NCBI RefSeq assembly: GCF_016745275.1
Contig: NZ_JADOEP010000014.1
Location: 1 to 64,000, forward strand
Length of the DNA stretch: 64,000 bases
From: Enterococcus sp. BWB1-3
GTDB lineage: Bacteria; Bacillota; Bacilli; Lactobacillales; Enterococcaceae
Reading direction: 5' to 3'
Shown: positions 62,234 through 64,000 of the stretch, one piece after another
Layout: every line of letters begins with the position of its first letter
How positions within the stretch are numbered: position 1 is the first letter of the stretch
Program-made: the position numbers and the translations under genes
Notes under the pieces: generated by a model
The model's input: only the letters and a program-made list of their open reading frames with translations
The model's database searches: none
What the model was told of the DNA's origin: nothing

Positions 62234-62577
62234 TGAAAGAGTTTATCTGTATTATGTGTCCCAAGGGCTGCCATTTAATGGTGGATACAGCAAATGAATA
62301 TCAGGTTAGCGGTCACAGCTGCAGTAAAGGTGTGAAGTATGGCAAAGCAGAAGCGACTAATCCAATACGTGTAGTCACTTCTACTGTAATTGTTGAGGGT
62401 GGAAGACACCGCCGCTGTCCTGTAAAAACTACGGATGGGATTCCTAAAGAATATGTAATGGAGGCGATGAAGGTGATCAATGAAGTTCGATTGAACGCAC
62501 CAGTGAATATCGGTGATATTGCAATAAAAAATCTGTTGAATACAGGGGTAGATGTGGTGGCTACAGGGAACATGTAG
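62230..62577 (+). CDS. DUF1667 protein, third subunit of the glp set
   Basis: The 115-aa product has the cysteine pattern FICIMCPKGCHLMV near the N-terminus and SGHSCSKGVKYG, then PVKTTDGIPKEYVMEAM, as in DUF1667 proteins always found with GlpA/GlpB-like flavoproteins. The cysteines could bind a metal or iron-sulfur cluster for electron transfer. The start at 62230 (ATGATG) follows GGAGGAGGTCGGC and overlaps the previous stop; the frame from 62209 is unlikely. No membrane helix is seen. Confidence 0.78.
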   Translation: MMKEFICIMCPKGCHLMVDTANEYQVSGHSCSKGVKYGKAEATNPIRVVTSTVIVEGGRHRRCPVKTTDGIPKEYVMEAMKVINEVRLNAPVNIGDIAIKNLLNTGVDVVATGNM

Positions 62578-63192
62578 ATAATAAAAAGAAAATTTTTTAA
62601 TGGGGAAAGCTCAGCATTATCAAGGATTTTGGATATCTTGGAGAGAAGTTTTGAGGTACAGGATTACAGTCGATAAGGAAAAAATGCTCTGTTAAATTGT
62701 ACGGGAAAATAAAGTATGATTTGTCAGGTGAAGCTCCTATACAAACACAGACTGATGTCCCAAATATCAAGAGACTCCAATGGGGAGAACAGGCATGGTT
62801 GAATATAAGTCTTTTCATAAGGCAGCTAAGCTGTTGTTCTTTAGGTTGTATAGTGCTAAAACTCAATGAATAGGTCAAATTCTCTTTCTTATCAGTTTTG
62901 TAGGATGCAATTTAGTATGACCTATCGCTGAGTTTGAAGCGGAAGCTCATTTGTTAGGGTACTCGGCAGAATAGATTTTTACTGACAGAGGTTGCTTTAA
63001 ACAGTCTATGTTACTTCGCTGGACAACTCCAAGTACTCTATTTTCGAAAAAATTACAGTCAGTATAAGGTTGCGGTATGCTTTTATAAAATTTGAAATAA
63101 GCAATAATTTAGTTCTTATTAAAAAAACGCTTGCATGAAATTTATTCATGTGCTATTGTTATGACAAAGAGATGTAGAAAGATGGTGGAGGA
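62578..63192. other. Gene-free interval with a GntR promoter at its end
   Basis: No credible ORF or strong terminator is seen in 62578-63120. At the right end TTGCAT (63131-63136) and TATTGT (63154-63159), 17 bp apart, form a promoter for the GntR gene. The dyad CATGAA-ATTTA-TTCATG (63134-63150) lies inside it, a probable autoregulatory site. Confidence 0.55.
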
Positions 63193-63906
63193 ATGAATGA
63201 TAATAGATTGCCGCTGTACATTCAAATTGCCAGTGATTTAAAGTTTAAAATTAATTCTGGTGAGTGGAAAGTCGAAGATCAGATCCCGACAGAATATGAG
63301 CTTTGTACAATCTATGACGTCAGCCGCATCACGATTAGAAAAGCGATTGATCAGTTGGTCAATGAGGGGTTGCTGTATCGAAAACGTGCAGTAGGCACCT
63401 TTGTTCAGGCGAAGGAGCTGGAGGTCAAAGAAACTGTAGTCAAAAGCTTCACACAGGAGATGAATAATCTAGGCAGAAAAGTGCATACATTGGAAGCGAA
63501 AGTTAACATGGTGAAAGCGACAGCAAAAATTGCGAATTTTTTGAATATTAATGAAGGTGATCCAGTGCTGAATTTACAGCGGATATTTGGTACTGAAGAA
63601 CTGGCCTTCGCATTTTTTGACACATATTTTACGTATGAAACATTCTTTTCAACAAGCAGTGAAGATTATTACGGCTCATTTTATGAATATTTAAAAACTT
63701 TTGATATCATAGTAGATTCAGTTAAGGAATATGTTGAGGCAGTCAATCCTAGTGAGTACTTAGTGGAAGTGCTCAAAATAGATACAAACACACCAATTTT
63801 AAAAAGGGTTAGAATTACACAGCAACTTGGGAAGCAATTTCACGAGTATTCAGAATGTTTTTATATTGGCAGTGAATACCGTTACTATGTCAACGACTTT
63901 ACTTAA
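63193..63906 (+). CDS. GntR-family regulator, HutC/UTRA type
   Basis: The 237-aa repressor-type protein has a winged helix (residues ~8-75: DQIPTEYELCTIYDVSRITIRKAIDQLVNEGLLYRKRAVGTFV) and a UTRA domain. The only possible start, ATG 63193, sits just 1 nt after its GGAGG site, an unusually tight spacing that may keep expression low. Its own promoter contains a CATGAA/TTCATG dyad. The next operon begins at the right edge of the window and carries TGTAATTACA; whether this protein or the 12934 protein binds there is open. Confidence 0.85.
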   Translation: MNDNRLPLYIQIASDLKFKINSGEWKVEDQIPTEYELCTIYDVSRITIRKAIDQLVNEGLLYRKRAVGTFVQAKELEVKETVVKSFTQEMNNLGRKVHTLEAKVNMVKATAKIANFLNINEGDPVLNLQRIFGTEELAFAFFDTYFTYETFFSTSSEDYYGSFYEYLKTFDIIVDSVKEYVEAVNPSEYLVEVLKIDTNTPILKRVRITQQLGKQFHEYSECFYIGSEYRYYVNDFT

Positions 63907-63914
63907 AATAGGTA

Positions 63915-63948
63915 AAAAATATATTTCTATATTTAGAAATATATTTTT
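63915..63948 (+). terminator. AT-rich perfect 15-bp hairpin
   Basis: AAAAATATATTTCTA and its exact complement flank a TATT loop, ending in five Ts. It follows the GntR stop and should end that transcript. Confidence 0.55.
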
Positions 63949-63960
63949 ATTACATCTTAT

Positions 63961-63970
63961 TGTAATTACA
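63961..63970 (+). promoter_or_regulatory. TGTAATTACA operator, second site
   Basis: Identical to 8941-8950, including the flanking T and T (TTGTAATTACAT). It lies 27 bp before the start codon at 63997. Confidence 0.6.
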
Positions 63971-63996
63971 TTATATCAATTGGGAGGAAGGAAAAA

Positions 63997-64000
63997 ATGG
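63997..64000 (+). CDS. Start of a gene cut by the window edge
   Basis: ATG 63997 follows GGGAGGAAGG at a normal distance. Only the first codon is inside the window, so the product is unknown; by position it should be the first gene regulated through the operator at 63961. Confidence 0.5.

Noticed and set aside
62597-62878. 93-codon ORF on the minus strand
   Set aside because: No ribosome site, no recognisable motif and an irregular Ser/Pro/Cys-rich composition.

Overview
The window looks like chromosome of a low-GC Firmicute, most probably an Enterococcus. An E. avium-group species rich in phosphotransferase systems would fit, but the species cannot be fixed from sequence alone. Supporting signs are strong AGGAGG-type ribosome sites, many mannose-, glucitol- and cellobiose-type PTS operons under GntR, PRD or Mga regulators, an enterocin A-type immunity gene, an LPQTG surface protein, an Enterococcus/Listeria-style glpP-glp operon and a manganese riboswitch ahead of a cation ATPase.

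Layout. 0-1.5 kb: short accessory genes, including a stefin (cystatin)-like protein. 1.5-6.6 kb: an ABC-2 exporter (ATPase plus two permeases) divergent from a NarL-type two-component system. 7-13.6 kb: deoC and an RmlD-like reductase, divergent from a mannose-family PTS with ManA and a GntR repressor; both promoters carry TGTA-WT-TACA operators. 13.6-16.2 kb: a gene graveyard with an intact immunity gene, a pseudogene whose five internal stops all fit former Trp codons, a broken PNPOx-family gene and a MITE. 16.2-22.5 kb: a second mannose-family PTS with zinc dehydrogenase, GntR, class II aldolase and a ribulose-phosphate-epimerase relative, a self-contained sugar pathway of unknown substrate. 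22.5-28 kb: AT-rich island with an Mga-like regulator, a secreted protein, and broken IS5-like and IS66 transposases. 28-29.7 kb: ECF sigma factor and anti-sigma factor with an apparently autoregulated promoter. 30-33 kb: orphan cellobiose-type EIIC with a small membrane protein and GntR. 33-36 kb: yybP-ykoY riboswitch and P-type ATPase, probably a Mn2+ exporter. 37-43.9 kb: sorbitol (glucitol) operon interrupted by a 678-bp element with terminal inverted repeats. 44-48.1 kb: YdjC-type deacetylase, LPQTG protein, and a group II intron remnant placed just after a terminator. 48-50 kb: RpiR regulator and TruA. 50-56.3 kb: cellobiose-type PTS with a GH1 enzyme whose acid/base Glu is replaced by Gln, a phosphatase lipoprotein and a LicR-type regulator. 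56.4-58.3 kb: small membrane proteins and a hypothetical. 58.6-62.6 kb: glpP and a glycerol-3-phosphate dehydrogenase-like operon behind an antitermination leader. 63-64 kb: a GntR gene and the start of an operon carrying the same operator as the one at 8.9 kb.

The genes mostly serve uptake and phosphorylation of sugars and sugar alcohols, each set with its own regulator. Between them lie at least three families of dispersed intergenic repeats: modular elements of 360-600 bp, a conserved element of about 105 bp in three copies, and TIR elements of the TAGGRNRTGTCTGAAAA type. Several sit inside or at the edges of sugar operons. No tRNA, rRNA, CRISPR array or intact IS was seen. All family assignments come from reading motifs; no database search was run.
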